Positions 1 to 6,456 are shown, counted from the stretch's first letter. The stretch: DNA of 8,777 nt from Pseudomonas sp. (GCA_003527165.1 DPSI01000398.1:1-8777); one strand, 5' to 3'. Numbers and translations: made by a program. Notes: generated by a model from the letters alone, not told the origin.

Positions 1-2
1 AC

Positions 3-1715
3 TGGCTGTCCGGGCGCATTTTGCTGGTAGAAAGCGCCGCGCAGATGATCGGTCACGACAACTCCAACGAGCGAGTCGGCAGTGTGCTCGAGCAAAAGGC
101 GCTGACCTCGACGTTCATGTACACGTATCTCGGTGGGTCCGACGGCAACTATGTTCTGCGACCCTATGAGGAAATGCCGGCGGACTTCGATGCGCGGACG
201 CGCCCCTGGTACAAGGACGCCGTAGCCGCTAACGGCACGACGCTGACAGAGCCCTATATGGATGCCTCGCTCAACGAGCTGGTCGTCACCGTGGCTACAC
301 CAGCCAAGAACGGCGGGCGAGCGCTCGGCGTGGTCGGTGGCGATCTGAGCCTCGAGGCACTGGTAGATATCATCAATACCCTCGATTTCGACGGCATGGG
401 CTATGCCTTTCTCGTCAGCGGCGACGGCAAGATTCTTGTCCACCCGGACCAGGCCAATGTAATGAAAACCCTGCGCGAGCTCTATCCGCACAACACTCCG
501 GTGCTGACCAGCAACTACAGCGAAGCGGAGCTCGACGGCCAGGAGCGGATCGTCAGCTTCAGCCCGGTCGCGGGTCTGCCTTCGGTGAACTGGTACGTCG
601 GTGTCTCGGTAGATAAAGGCAAGGCCTACGCGGCGCTGTCCAGTTTCCGTACCACCGCGCTGCTGGCCACGGTTATCGCCGTGGCGTTCATCATGGTGCT
701 GCTGGGCATGCTGATTCGTGTGCTGATGCGACCCCTGACCGAAATGGGCCAGGCCATGGAAAACATCGCGGCGGGCGAGGGCGACCTCACGCGGCGACTG
801 AAAGTCGAATCGAACGATGAATTCGGTGTTGTGGCCATGGCGTTCAATCGGTTCGTCGAGCGTATCCACGGATCGATCCGGGATGTGTCGTCGGCTACCG
901 AGCAGGTCAACGAAGTGGCCCAGCGCGTGTTGAGCGCTTCCAACTCGTCGATGCTCAACTCCGATGAGCAGGCCAGTCGCACCAACAGCGTCGCCGCCGC
1001 CATCAATCAGCTGGGCGCCGCTGCTCAGGAGATCGCCCGCAATGCCGCCGACGCTTCGCAGCAGGCCAGCGGTGCCAGCCATCAGGCCGAGGACGGACGC
1101 AAGGTGGTCGAGCAGAACATCGAGGCGATGAAGCAGCTGTCGAACAACATCAGCGCGTCCTGTGCGCAGATCGAGGCGCTTAACAGCCAGACCGTAGGCA
1201 TCGGCCAGATTCTCGACGTGATCAAGGGCATCTCCGAGCAGACCAACCTGCTCGCACTCAATGCCGCCATCGAAGCGGCCCGCGCCGGTGAAGCCGGACG
1301 TGGCTTCGCGGTAGTGGCCGACGAGGTACGCAGCCTGGCCCATCGCACCCAGAGCTCGGCGCAGGAAATTCACGGCATGATCGAGAAACTACAGGTCGGC
1401 GCGCGCGACTCGGTCAGCACCATGACCGAGAGCCAGCGCCAGAGCGAGGCCAGCGTGGGTATCGCCAACCAGGCCGGTCAGCGCCTGGGCAGTGTCACCC
1501 AGAGCATTGGCGAGATCGACGCGATGAACCAGTCGGTGGCCACCGCGACCGAAGAGCAGACGTCGGTGATCGAGTCCCTGAACATGGATATCTCCGAGAT
1601 CAATACCCTCAACCAGGAGGGCGTGGAGAACCTGCAGTCGACTCTTCGGGCTTGCGGAGACCTAGAGCAACAGGCCGCGCGCCTCAAGCAATTGGTAGGT
1701 AGCTTTCGTATCTGA
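3..1715 (+). CDS. Methyl-accepting chemotaxis protein with dCache amino-acid sensor (5' partial)
   Basis: Transmembrane chemoreceptor that senses a small ligand in the periplasm and controls the CheA kinase. The frame is open back to base 3 (Trp-Leu-Ser-Gly-Arg-Ile), so the true start lies upstream; the TTG at 21 is only the first possible start in view. Numbered from that TTG: remainder of a dCache_1 domain about 1-205, one transmembrane helix about 211-236, HAMP about 235-288, and a long cytoplasmic coiled coil with the conserved signalling tip ([19 protein letters not shown]) at 406-424. The sensor has [15 protein letters not shown] and [11 protein letters not shown]61, W63, Y64, Y79, D81 and D108 fall at exactly the spacing of the PctA ligand-binding residues (R126, W128, Y129, Y144, D146, D173), as I recall that numbering. 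This predicts binding of the amino and carboxyl groups of an amino acid. No C-terminal CheR/CheB-tethering pentapeptide is seen (it ends GSFRI). A terminator follows. The family call is certain; ligand class is inferred. Confidence 0.96.
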   Translation, partial: WLSGRILLVESAAQMIGHDNSNERVGSVLEQKALTSTFMYTYLGGSDGNYVLRPYEEMPADFDARTRPWYKDAVAANGTTLTEPYMDASLNELVVTVATPAKNGGRALGVVGGDLSLEALVDIINTLDFDGMGYAFLVSGDGKILVHPDQANVMKTLRELYPHNTPVLTSNYSEAELDGQERIVSFSPVAGLPSVNWYVGVSVDKGKAYAALSSFRTTALLATVIAVAFIMVLLGMLIRVLMRPLTEMGQAMENIAAGEGDLTRRLKVESNDEFGVVAMAFNRFVERIHGSIRDVSSATEQVNEVAQRVLSASNSSMLNSDEQASRTNSVAAAINQLGAAAQEIARNAADASQQASGASHQAEDGRKVVEQNIEAMKQLSNNISASCAQIEALNSQTVGIGQILDVIKGISEQTNLLALNAAIEAARAGEAGRGFAVVADEVRSLAHRTQSSAQEIHGMIEKLQVGARDSVSTMTESQRQSEASVGIANQAGQRLGSVTQSIGEIDAMNQSVATATEEQTSVIESLNMDISEINTLNQEGVENLQSTLRACGDLEQQAARLKQLVGSFRI

Positions 1716-1732
1716 TGCATGACTTGCGGAGA

Positions 1733-1750
1733 AGGGCGCTTCGGCGCCCT
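1733..1750 (+). other. GC-rich hairpin with TTCG loop just after the chemoreceptor gene
   Basis: GGGCGC (1734-1739), loop TTCG, then GCGCCC (1744-1749), with an extra A-T pair outside. It starts 18 bases after the stop codon. No T-run follows, so it is more likely an mRNA 3'-end stabiliser or part of a two-hairpin terminator with the structure at 1766 than a terminator on its own. Confidence 0.6.
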
Positions 1751-1765
1751 CGGATTGACGACGAG

Positions 1766-1791
1766 CCCCGCCATTGGTGGGGTTTCGTTTT
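1766..1791 (+). terminator. Rho-independent terminator of the chemoreceptor gene
   Basis: Stem CCCCGCC (1766-1772), loop ATT, then GGTGGGG (1776-1782), giving seven pairs with one G-T wobble. It is followed at once by TTTCGTTTT (1783-1791). This is a textbook intrinsic terminator about 50 bases after the chemoreceptor stop codon. Confidence 0.85.
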
Positions 1792-1794
1792 AAT

Positions 1795-2147
1795 GGCGGT
1801 CACGTGCAGGTGCGCCTACCTGGCAACGGTTTCATGGCCACTTGGCCGATAGCAGTCGGCTTTCGCGTGGGTCGCGCGCCTTCCAGGGGTGTGGCATCAG
1901 CCCAGGTGTTCCACCGCCACGATGACAATCTGCAGCTCACCGCGCTCTGCGTGCCGTGCAGCTCACCGACGTGGTGCCCCTTCTCGCTGGACGATAAGCT
2001 CAAGGCGCTGGGTGACGATCACAGCAAAGGGCGGTCTGGTCGTCTATGTCCTGGTGGAAGGCTTGCTGGTCACCGGACAGAACTCCGCATCCTCCGAAGA
2101 AGCTGCGCGGGGAGCTGCCCAAACTGCTGGAGACTGCCGAGCGTCGT
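1795..2147 (+). pseudogene. Decayed DJ-1/PfpI (type 1 glutamine amidotransferase-like) gene
   Basis: No intact frame exists, but family-like segments lie in the right order in different frames. RAVQLTDVVP is read from 1950. After a one-base shift PFSLDDKLKALGDDHSKG is read from 1978. After another shift VEGLLVTGQNSASSEEAA is read from 2054, and a last shift gives ELPKLLETA from 2112. This matches the C-terminal third of DJ-1/PfpI proteins, whose pattern is roughly LTDVVPFLLEDRLKALGG, then VDGLLITGQNPASS. Further upstream NGGH (about 1794) and LPGN may be the degraded GGHG..DLP region. No active-site Cys (VCHGP) is recognisable, and the N-terminal part is absent or too decayed to see. At least three frameshifts mean it cannot encode the family protein. 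It sits between the chemoreceptor terminator and the end of the opposing EAL gene. The strongest match is 1950-2140; the outer limits are approximate. Confidence 0.68.
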
Positions 2148-2159
2148 TCAGCTCGGCAG
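2134..2159. other. Perfect 9-bp inverted repeat over the EAL gene stop codon
   Basis: CTGCCGAGC (2134-2142), an 8-base loop, then GCTCGGCAG (2151-2159). The loop contains the TGA stop of the minus-strand EAL gene (2148-2150). No T-run follows on either strand, so an intrinsic terminator is not supported; 3'-end stabilisation is possible. Confidence 0.5.
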
Positions 2160-2972
2160 GCCGCTCGGCCAGGCCAGGGAGTCGGCCTGAGCGCAGGCTT
2201 CGAACAACGGCTTGCTGAATAGATAACCCTGCATCAGGGTGATTCCCAGGTCGTGCAGGGCGCTGCATTCGTCCAGGGTCTCCACACCTTCGCCGATCAC
2301 CTTGATATCCAATTCCTGACACATCGCAACCGTCGCCCTGACGATGGCCTGACGGGGACGGCTCTGGTCGATACCTCGAATCAGGTCCATGTCCAGCTTG
2401 ATGATGTCCGGCTGGAAATCGGCGAGCAGGTTGAGGCCGGCGAACCCGGCTCCGAAGTCATCGATAGCGGTAAGAAAACCGATGCGCTGGTACTCGCGCA
2501 ACACCTCGGCCAGCCACTTGGCGTCGCTGACGCGCTCGCCCTCAACGGCCTCGAAGATGATCCGCTCCACCGGAAAACCCTGGACGCGGGCTGCTTCCAG
2601 GGTCGAGCGAATGCACAGCTCCGGCCGGTAAATGGCATTGGGCATGAAATTGATCGACAGCCTGCTCTGCATGTCGAGTTTGGCCGCGGTCTTGATGGCC
2701 TTGACCCGGCAGGCCTGGTCGAAACGGAAGCGGTTGTCTTCTGTGACCTGCGACAGCACGCTGGGCGCCGGCTCGCCATTGGCACCGCGCACCAGTGCTT
2801 CGTGAGCAAAGATTACGCGCGCGGTCAGATCGACGATCGGCTGATAGGCGTAACTGAAGCGAAACCCCAGGCGTTCGCCACTGGCGCAGCTGGGACAGGC
2901 TCCGTGTTCGCTGGCCGAGTGGCAGGCGTATTGGTGTGGGGCAGGGTTAACGGCGGCGTTGCTATGGGTCAT
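2148..2972 (-). CDS. Stand-alone EAL-domain cyclic-di-GMP phosphodiesterase
   Basis: A predicted cytoplasmic enzyme of 274 residues that linearises cyclic-di-GMP to pGpG, lowering the second messenger that favours biofilm over motility. The EAL domain fills about residues 38-262. The expected catalytic and metal motifs are present: YQPIV (43-47), the EAL signature in HEALVR (E58), INFMPN (N108), FEAVE (E141), DDFG (D171, D172), IKLD (K192), IGEGVE (E228) and QGYLF (Q248). The second residue of the usual AEGVE motif context is unchanged but the Ala is Gly (GEGVE). There is no GGDEF, PAS, receiver or membrane segment, so the input is not obvious. The N-terminal 35 residues hold a Cys/His cluster (C17, H18, H23, C26, C29, including CPSC) that could bind metal. 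The ATG at 2972 has only a weak ribosome site, and no better start lies before the domain. Activity is predicted, not shown. Confidence 0.93.
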   Translation of the reverse strand: MTHSNAAVNPAPHQYACHSASEHGACPSCASGERLGFRFSYAYQPIVDLTARVIFAHEALVRGANGEPAPSVLSQVTEDNRFRFDQACRVKAIKTAAKLDMQSRLSINFMPNAIYRPELCIRSTLEAARVQGFPVERIIFEAVEGERVSDAKWLAEVLREYQRIGFLTAIDDFGAGFAGLNLLADFQPDIIKLDMDLIRGIDQSRPRQAIVRATVAMCQELDIKVIGEGVETLDECSALHDLGITLMQGYLFSKPLFEACAQADSLAWPSGLPS

Positions 2973-3180
2973 GGACGAGCTCGTTCAATACCTGTTGCTG
3001 GAAGGTAGCGGCCGCTCTGGCTGGCGCTGGAGCCCGTTCGTCGTCGGGCCGATGAGCTGCATCGGAGCGAGCAGAATCATGTTAATTCAAATCTGGCGAG
3101 GGATGATGGTCAAACGCTACGGCGATATTTGGAACGCAAGCGCCGGCCGGACGACGGCAGGCGAACGGGTGTTGTGGACG
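2973..3180. other. Gene-free stretch upstream of the EAL gene
   Basis: About 200 bases with no recognisable gene, between the EAL start and the palindrome array. It must carry the EAL promoter on the minus strand. An A/T-rich patch near 3080-3090 is a candidate, but I cannot pick out a convincing -35/-10 pair. Short open frames here end in the repeat array and look accidental. Confidence 0.4.
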
Positions 3181-3597
3181 GTTGGGGCGAACCTCTTCGG
3201 CCAATGCGCGGTGCCTGGTTCGGCCGAATAAATTCGGCCCTACAGGATGGCGGGCCTTTGCGGCATGGCCTCGGTTGCATGCATAAATTCGGCTGTGCAT
3301 GGAAGGCGGTTTAGCCGTTGCGTCCGTTAATCGACGTAGTCCGATCGGCGTAGGGCCGAACTTGTTCGGCCTTGCATCACGGCCTCGGTTGAATGAATAA
3401 ACCGGCGGTGCATGGAAGGCGGCATAGCCGGTTGCGTCCGTTAATCGACGTAGCCTTATCAGCGTAGGGCCGAACTTGTTCGGCCTTGCACGCATGGCCT
3501 CGGTTGGCCGAATAAAGTCGGCCGTACATAAGTGGCGAGTGAGCGTTTGGCCGGTTGCAGTTGCGCGTGATTGATGTAGGGCCAAACTTGTTCGGCC
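3181..3597. repeat. Tandem array of paired GTAG-footed palindromes (REP/BIME-like)
   Basis: The plus-strand palindrome GGCCGAACTTGTTCGGCC, preceded by GTAG, occurs at 3350-3371, 3464-3485 and 3576-3597 (the last with one change, GGCCAAAC). A degenerate copy with foot GTTG is at 3181-3202. The copies are 114 and 112 bases apart. Each of the first three in position is followed 18-21 bases later by an inverted partner. The best partner is GGCCGAATAAATTCGGCC plus CTAC at 3222-3243; degraded ones are at 3506-3527, about 3389-3411 and, unpaired, about 3275-3298. A pair plus linker is about 62-64 bases. Between pairs lies a conserved spacer (for example GCGTCCGTTAATCGACGTAG at 3320-3339 and 3434-3453). 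A GTAG foot on an imperfect hairpin, arranged as inverted pairs, is the established form of REPs and BIMEs mobilised by RAYT transposases. No RAYT gene is in the window. Confidence 0.88.
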
Positions 3598-3615
3598 TTC
3601 GGGCACGAGGCGGAT

Positions 3616-3711
3616 ATGGCCAGTATTCTCAAGCTGGCCTTATTGAATCTGCTGATCGTCGAAGCGCAGTGTCGCCATGCAACGGACCTGACGTTACTGA
3701 TTCAAAGCTGA
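3616..3711 (+). CDS. Possible 31-residue hydrophobic small protein or leader peptide
   Basis: An ATG at 3616 preceded by GAGG at 3607-3610 (five-base spacer) opens a 31-codon frame ending in TGA at 3709-3711, 45 bases before the SDR start. Residues 3-15 are hydrophobic (SILKLALLNLLIV), followed by a polar tail with one Cys and one His. I do not recognise it. It could be a small membrane peptide or an upstream leader of the SDR gene, or simply chance. The only support is the ribosome site and the hydrophobic segment. Confidence 0.22.
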   Translation: MASILKLALLNLLIVEAQCRHATDLTLLIQS

Positions 3712-3747
3712 ACCATGCTCCCAGAAGCTCATCCACCAATTTCAATC

Positions 3748-3752
3748 GGAGG
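3748..3752 (+). promoter_or_regulatory. Ribosome binding site that fixes the SDR start
   Basis: GGAGG four bases before the ATG at 3757. It favours this start over the in-frame ATG at 3715, which would add 14 residues not typical of the family and has no ribosome site. Confidence 0.75.
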
Positions 3753-3756
3753 CCTC

Positions 3757-4497
3757 ATGTCCACCAACACTCGAAAAGTGGCAATCGTTACCGGCGCGTC
3801 CCGTGGTATCGGTGCCGAGATTGCACGGCGGCTGACGGATGACGGTTTCGCCGTCGCGCTCAATTACGCCAGCAGTGTCACCGAAGCCGAGGCGCTGGTG
3901 GCACAACTGCGCGCGGCGGGTGCCGAAGCAGCGGCAATCCAGGCGAACGTGGCCGATCCGGCAGAGGTAACACGGCTGTTCGACCTTGCCGAGCAGCAGC
4001 TCGGCAAGGTCGATGTGCTGATCAATAACGCCGGCGTGTTGAAGACCACACCGCTGGCGCAGACGAGCGATGAACTCTATGAGCAGACCTTCGGCATCAA
4101 CACCCGCGGCACCTTCAATACCTTGCGCGAGGCCGCTGCGCGGCTGAACGATGGCGGGCGCATCGTCAATCTATCGAGTACCGCCATCGCCCTGAAGATG
4201 CCGGGCTATTCGATCTACAACGCCAGCAAGGCGGCGGTCGAGGCACTGAGTCAGGTATTCGCCAAGGAGCTGCGCGGACGCAACATCACGGTCAATGTGG
4301 TGGCACCGGGCCCGGTCGCCACCGAGCTGTTTCTCAATGGCAAGACGGACGAGCAGGTCCAGCAGTTCGCGCAGATGCCGCCGCTGCTACGCCTCGGGCA
4401 ACCGGAGGACATCGCCGGCGTCGTCGCCTTTCTCGTCGGGCCGGATGCGGGTTGGATCAATGGTCAGGTCCTGCGCGCCAATGGCGGTATCGCCTGA
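3757..4497 (+). CDS. SDR-family NAD(P)-dependent oxidoreductase
   Basis: Classical short-chain dehydrogenase/reductase of 246 residues, the usual length (about 250), predicted cytoplasmic and tetrameric by family. Motifs in order: cofactor loop TGASRGIG (12-19), NNAG (90-93), active-site Asn in GINTRG (N115), Ser in NLSST (S140/S141), and YNASK giving Y154 and K158. The C-terminal RLGQPEDIAGVVAFLVG and NGQVLRANGG are standard. The end of strand 2 reads VALNYASS, with no acidic residue at the position that usually selects NAD, so NADPH is the more likely cofactor (inferred). It resembles FabG-like reductases, but the substrate cannot be read from sequence, and the gene is not next to other fatty-acid genes. 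It seems to be transcribed alone, converging with phhC; the two stop codons are about 95 bases apart around a shared hairpin. Confidence 0.93.
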   Translation: MSTNTRKVAIVTGASRGIGAEIARRLTDDGFAVALNYASSVTEAEALVAQLRAAGAEAAAIQANVADPAEVTRLFDLAEQQLGKVDVLINNAGVLKTTPLAQTSDELYEQTFGINTRGTFNTLREAAARLNDGGRIVNLSSTAIALKMPGYSIYNASKAAVEALSQVFAKELRGRNITVNVVAPGPVATELFLNGKTDEQVQQFAQMPPLLRLGQPEDIAGVVAFLVGPDAGWINGQVLRANGGIA

Positions 4498-4542
4498 GAC
4501 GGGCCCAAACCAGCGGCGGGAGATCTAGCGTTTCGAAAGCGT

Positions 4543-4567
4543 GGGCCGGCTTGCGGCAAGTCGGCCC
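4543..4567. terminator. Long hairpin between the convergent SDR and phhC genes
   Basis: GGGCCGGCTTG (4543-4553), loop CGG, CAAGTCGGCCC (4557-4567): eleven pairs with one G-T wobble. It lies 45 bases after the SDR stop and 25 bases after the phhC stop on the other strand, so it could serve both. Neither strand has a clear T-run, so termination strength is uncertain. Confidence 0.55.
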
Positions 4568-4591
4568 TCAGCGCCTCGCGTTACGGTTCTC

Positions 4592-5788
4592 TCAAGCGGT
4601 AACCCGGGCAATGGCCGCGGCGAGCTGATCGAGCCGTTCGGCATCCAGCCCGGCGATATTTGCCCGACCGCTTTCGACCAGGTAGACCGCGTCCTCTCGA
4701 CGCAGGCGCAGCACCTGCTCGGCGGTCAAGCCGGTGTAGGAGAACATCCCGCGCTGCCGGGCAATATGCGCGAAGCGTTCGGCCAGGCCATACGGGGCGA
4801 GCGCTTCGACCAGACCTTGACGCAGCCCGGCGATGCGTTCGCGCTTGGCTGCGACTTCCTGCTGCCAGAGCTGGCGCAGTTCGCTGTTGGCCAGAATCGT
4901 CGCTACCACGGCGGCGCCATGGGACGGCGGCGTCGACCAGAGATTGCGCGCCACCGAGGCGAACTGGCTGCGCACGTCGATCAGCGAGTCGCCGGTAGCG
5001 GTGACGGCGATCAGCGCACCAGTGCGTTCGCGATAGAGGCCGAAGTTCTTCGAGCAGGAACTGGTAATCAACACCTCAGGTAAGGCTTCGACGAACAGCC
5101 GCACGGCCCAGGCGTCTTCATCGAGTCCATCACCGAAGCCCTGATAGGCGAAGTCGAACAGCGGCAGCAGCTCGCGGCTGCGAACGATTTCCAGCACTTG
5201 GCGCCAGTCGTCATGGCTGAGGTCGTAACCGGTGGGGTTGTGGCAGCAGGCGTGGAGCAGCACCACGTCGCCGCTGGGAATCCGATTCAGGGCGGCGAGC
5301 ATGGCCGGTACGTCCAGTTGGTTCCGCGTGTTGACGTAGGGGTAATGCTCAACCTTGAGTCGGGCTGCGGCGAACAGCGTTTCGTGGATCGGCCAGGTCG
5401 GATCGCTGAGCCAGAGGCGGCGGCCCGGCAGGCACTTGGCAATGAAGTCGCCCACCAGCCTTAGCGCGCCGGTGCCGCCAGGCGTCTGGGTGCAACCGGC
5501 GCGGTTCTCGATCAACGCCGGCGAGCCTTCGCCGAGGACCAGGCACAACAGCTGCTCACCGAATAACGGATCGCCGTGGCCGCCGATGTAGCTCTTGGTT
5601 TGCTCGCTGTCGATCAGCCGCCGCTCGGCCAGCTTCACCGCCTTGGGGATCGGCGTCAGGCCCAAGGCGTCTTTATAGACGCCGACGCCCAGGTCGAGCT
5701 TGGCCGGGTTCCGGTCGGCACGATACGCATCGAGTAGGCCGAGAATCGGGTCACCAGGGACGCGCGCCACATCGCTGAAATGCTTCAC
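4592..5788 (-). CDS. phhC: Aromatic amino acid aminotransferase PhhC
   Basis: PLP enzyme of the class I aspartate/aromatic aminotransferase family, 398 residues (family about 400). It moves the amino group of tyrosine or phenylalanine to 2-oxoglutarate, giving 4-hydroxyphenylpyruvate or phenylpyruvate. Family residues present: [10 protein letters not shown] region (67-76), TWPIH (W132), HNPTG (N184), DFAYQG (D212, Y215), [12 protein letters not shown] with Schiff-base K247 and phosphate-binding R255, R281 at exactly the spacing of aspartate aminotransferase R292, and GRANIAG with carboxylate-binding R375. The start is GTG at 5788; it overlaps the phhB stop as GTGA, with GAGGG six bases upstream, which points to translational coupling. 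The aromatic assignment rests on the phhAB context and on memory of Pseudomonas PhhC; sequence alone cannot exclude broad aspartate/aromatic specificity (TyrB-like). Confidence 0.94.
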   Translation of the reverse strand: MKHFSDVARVPGDPILGLLDAYRADRNPAKLDLGVGVYKDALGLTPIPKAVKLAERRLIDSEQTKSYIGGHGDPLFGEQLLCLVLGEGSPALIENRAGCTQTPGGTGALRLVGDFIAKCLPGRRLWLSDPTWPIHETLFAAARLKVEHYPYVNTRNQLDVPAMLAALNRIPSGDVVLLHACCHNPTGYDLSHDDWRQVLEIVRSRELLPLFDFAYQGFGDGLDEDAWAVRLFVEALPEVLITSSCSKNFGLYRERTGALIAVTATGDSLIDVRSQFASVARNLWSTPPSHGAAVVATILANSELRQLWQQEVAAKRERIAGLRQGLVEALAPYGLAERFAHIARQRGMFSYTGLTAEQVLRLRREDAVYLVESGRANIAGLDAERLDQLAAAIARVTA

Positions 5789-6141
5789 TTGCGGCCCTCG
5801 GCGGTCTTGGCCACCTCATCGGTGCGGGCGGCCATGATGAAGTCGTTGCGGTGCAGGCCCTTGATCGAGTGGCTCCACCAGGTCACGGTGACCTTGCCCC
5901 ATTCGGTGAGGAGGCCGGGATGATGACCTTCGGCTTCGGCGATCTCACCGACGGCATTGGTAAAGGCCAGGGCGTGCTTGAAGTTCTTGAACAGGAAGAC
6001 CTTCTCCAGCTCCATATGGCCGTCGCGGGTCTCGATGTTCCAGTCCGGGATCTGCCTGATCAGCTCGGCCAGTTCGCCATCGGAGACCTTGGGCGCATCG
6101 GCGCGGCAGGCTTCGCAGTGGGCTTGGGTGAGGTTGGTCAT
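5785..6141 (-). CDS. phhB: Pterin-4a-carbinolamine dehydratase PhhB
   Basis: Small cytoplasmic enzyme of 118 residues that dehydrates the 4a-hydroxytetrahydropterin made by PhhA, so the pterin can be reduced again. In Pseudomonas aeruginosa it is also reported to be needed for normal phhA expression. The active-site signature is intact: EGHHP (H73, H74) with a second His in WWSHSIKGL (H91), and the downstream RNDF. The N-terminal [10 protein letters not shown] carries a CxxC pair that I recall as usual for the bacterial family. ATG at 6141 with AAGGA about seven bases upstream. Its stop overlaps the phhC GTG start by four bases. It is separated from phhA by 311 bases of REP elements, so it may also depend on a promoter inside that gap. 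Confidence 0.96.
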   Translation of the reverse strand: MTNLTQAHCEACRADAPKVSDGELAELIRQIPDWNIETRDGHMELEKVFLFKNFKHALAFTNAVGEIAEAEGHHPGLLTEWGKVTVTWWSHSIKGLHRNDFIMAARTDEVAKTAEGRK

Positions 6142-6206
6142 TGGTCGATCCTTGTTTTGATAGATGGAGTTGGTATGACACGCCGCGGCGATTGGCTGCC
6201 GTCAGC

Positions 6207-6238
6207 GTAGGTTAGGCTGCGCTTCGCTTAGGCCCACC
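6207..6238 (+). repeat. GTAG-footed REP-like element 1
   Basis: Begins GTAGGTTAGGC and ends TTAGGCCCACC around GCG-CTT-CGC, an imperfect hairpin. It is the same type as the element at 6342-6375 but in the opposite direction (both run from GTAGG to a CCGCTT or TCGCTT segment and end CCCACCG). Confidence 0.65.
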
Positions 6239-6266
6239 GTTCATCCTGCTTAGGGCCTCGATATTC

Positions 6267-6292
6267 GTAGGGCGCTTGGGCTAAAGCCCACC
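6267..6292 (+). repeat. GTAG-footed REP-like element 2
   Basis: GTAG (6267-6270), six bases, then TGGGCT (6277-6282), AA, AGCCCA (6285-6290) and CC. The six-pair palindrome shares its GGGCTAAAGC core with the element at 6342. Confidence 0.7.
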
Positions 6293-6341
6293 ATTGAGGC
6301 GGCGCCAGACCTCGGATTCATAAAATCCTTTGAGTCGCATC

Positions 6342-6375
6342 GGTGGGCTAAAGCGGAGCACCCGGCCCAGCCTAC
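6342..6375 (-). repeat. GTAG-footed REP-like element 3, inverted
   Basis: On the minus strand it starts GTAGGCTGGGC (from 6375) and ends GCTTTAGCCCACC (to 6342), an imperfect hairpin. Opposite in direction to the elements at 6207 and 6267, so together they form a BIME-like pair. Confidence 0.65.
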
Positions 6376-6403
6376 ACACTACGACGCCTCGGCTGACTCT
6401 GGC

Positions 6404-6426
6404 CGCGTCTGGACGAAACAGACGCG
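6404..6426. other. Perfect 8-bp hairpin downstream of phhA
   Basis: CGCGTCTG (6404-6411), loop GACGAAA, CAGACGCG (6419-6426). Its outer base touches the stem of the next REP element, so a phhA transcript would end in two adjacent hairpins. No T-run follows on the minus strand. Confidence 0.65.
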
Positions 6427-6456
6427 TGGAAAATGCTTCGCAGTTTTCCACCCTAC
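6426..6456 (-). repeat. GTAG-footed REP element 4, carrying the phhA stop codon
   Basis: Stem GTGGAAAA (6426-6433) with TTTTCCAC (6444-6451), inner TGC/GCA pairs with one bulged G, loop TTC. The foot CTAC (6453-6456) is GTAG on the minus strand, and bases 6455-6453 of it are the TAG stop of phhA. Unrelated in stem sequence to the other elements in the window. Confidence 0.8.

Larger units (their letters stand above)
6142..6452. other. 311-base gap between phhA and phhB, filled with REP elements
   Basis: No gene is visible. The gap holds four GTAG-footed palindromes of at least three sequence types (6207-6238, 6267-6292, 6342-6375, 6426-6456) and a separate perfect hairpin (6404-6426). The 60 bases just upstream of phhB (6142-6200) contain only its ribosome site; I see no convincing promoter there. 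Confidence 0.7.

Noticed and set aside
1774..2218. Two overlapping plus-strand open frames of 109 and 138 codons read as hypothetical genes
   Set aside because: Neither is a coherent protein; pieces of one DJ-1/PfpI family sequence are divided between frames, so a single pseudogene explains both.
2253..3008. A 251-codon plus-strand open frame opposite the EAL gene
   Set aside because: It lies antisense to a gene with all EAL motifs, has no recognisable domain, and is typical of high-GC antisense open frames.
3181..3597. CRISPR array
   Set aside because: The repeats are palindromes in alternating orientation, the 'spacers' between units are themselves conserved, and no cas genes are present.
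3082..3606. A 174-codon minus-strand open frame through the palindrome array, with repeated RPNKFGPT-like segments
   Set aside because: The apparent protein repeats are the DNA palindromes translated; a 114-base period keeps frame by chance. It has no ribosome site or known family and the DNA pattern is explained by REPs.
4530..4543. GCGTTTCGAAAGC palindrome as a regulatory operator
   Set aside because: It lies between two convergent gene ends, next to a hairpin, where an operator is unlikely; the TTTCGAAA core is only eight bases.
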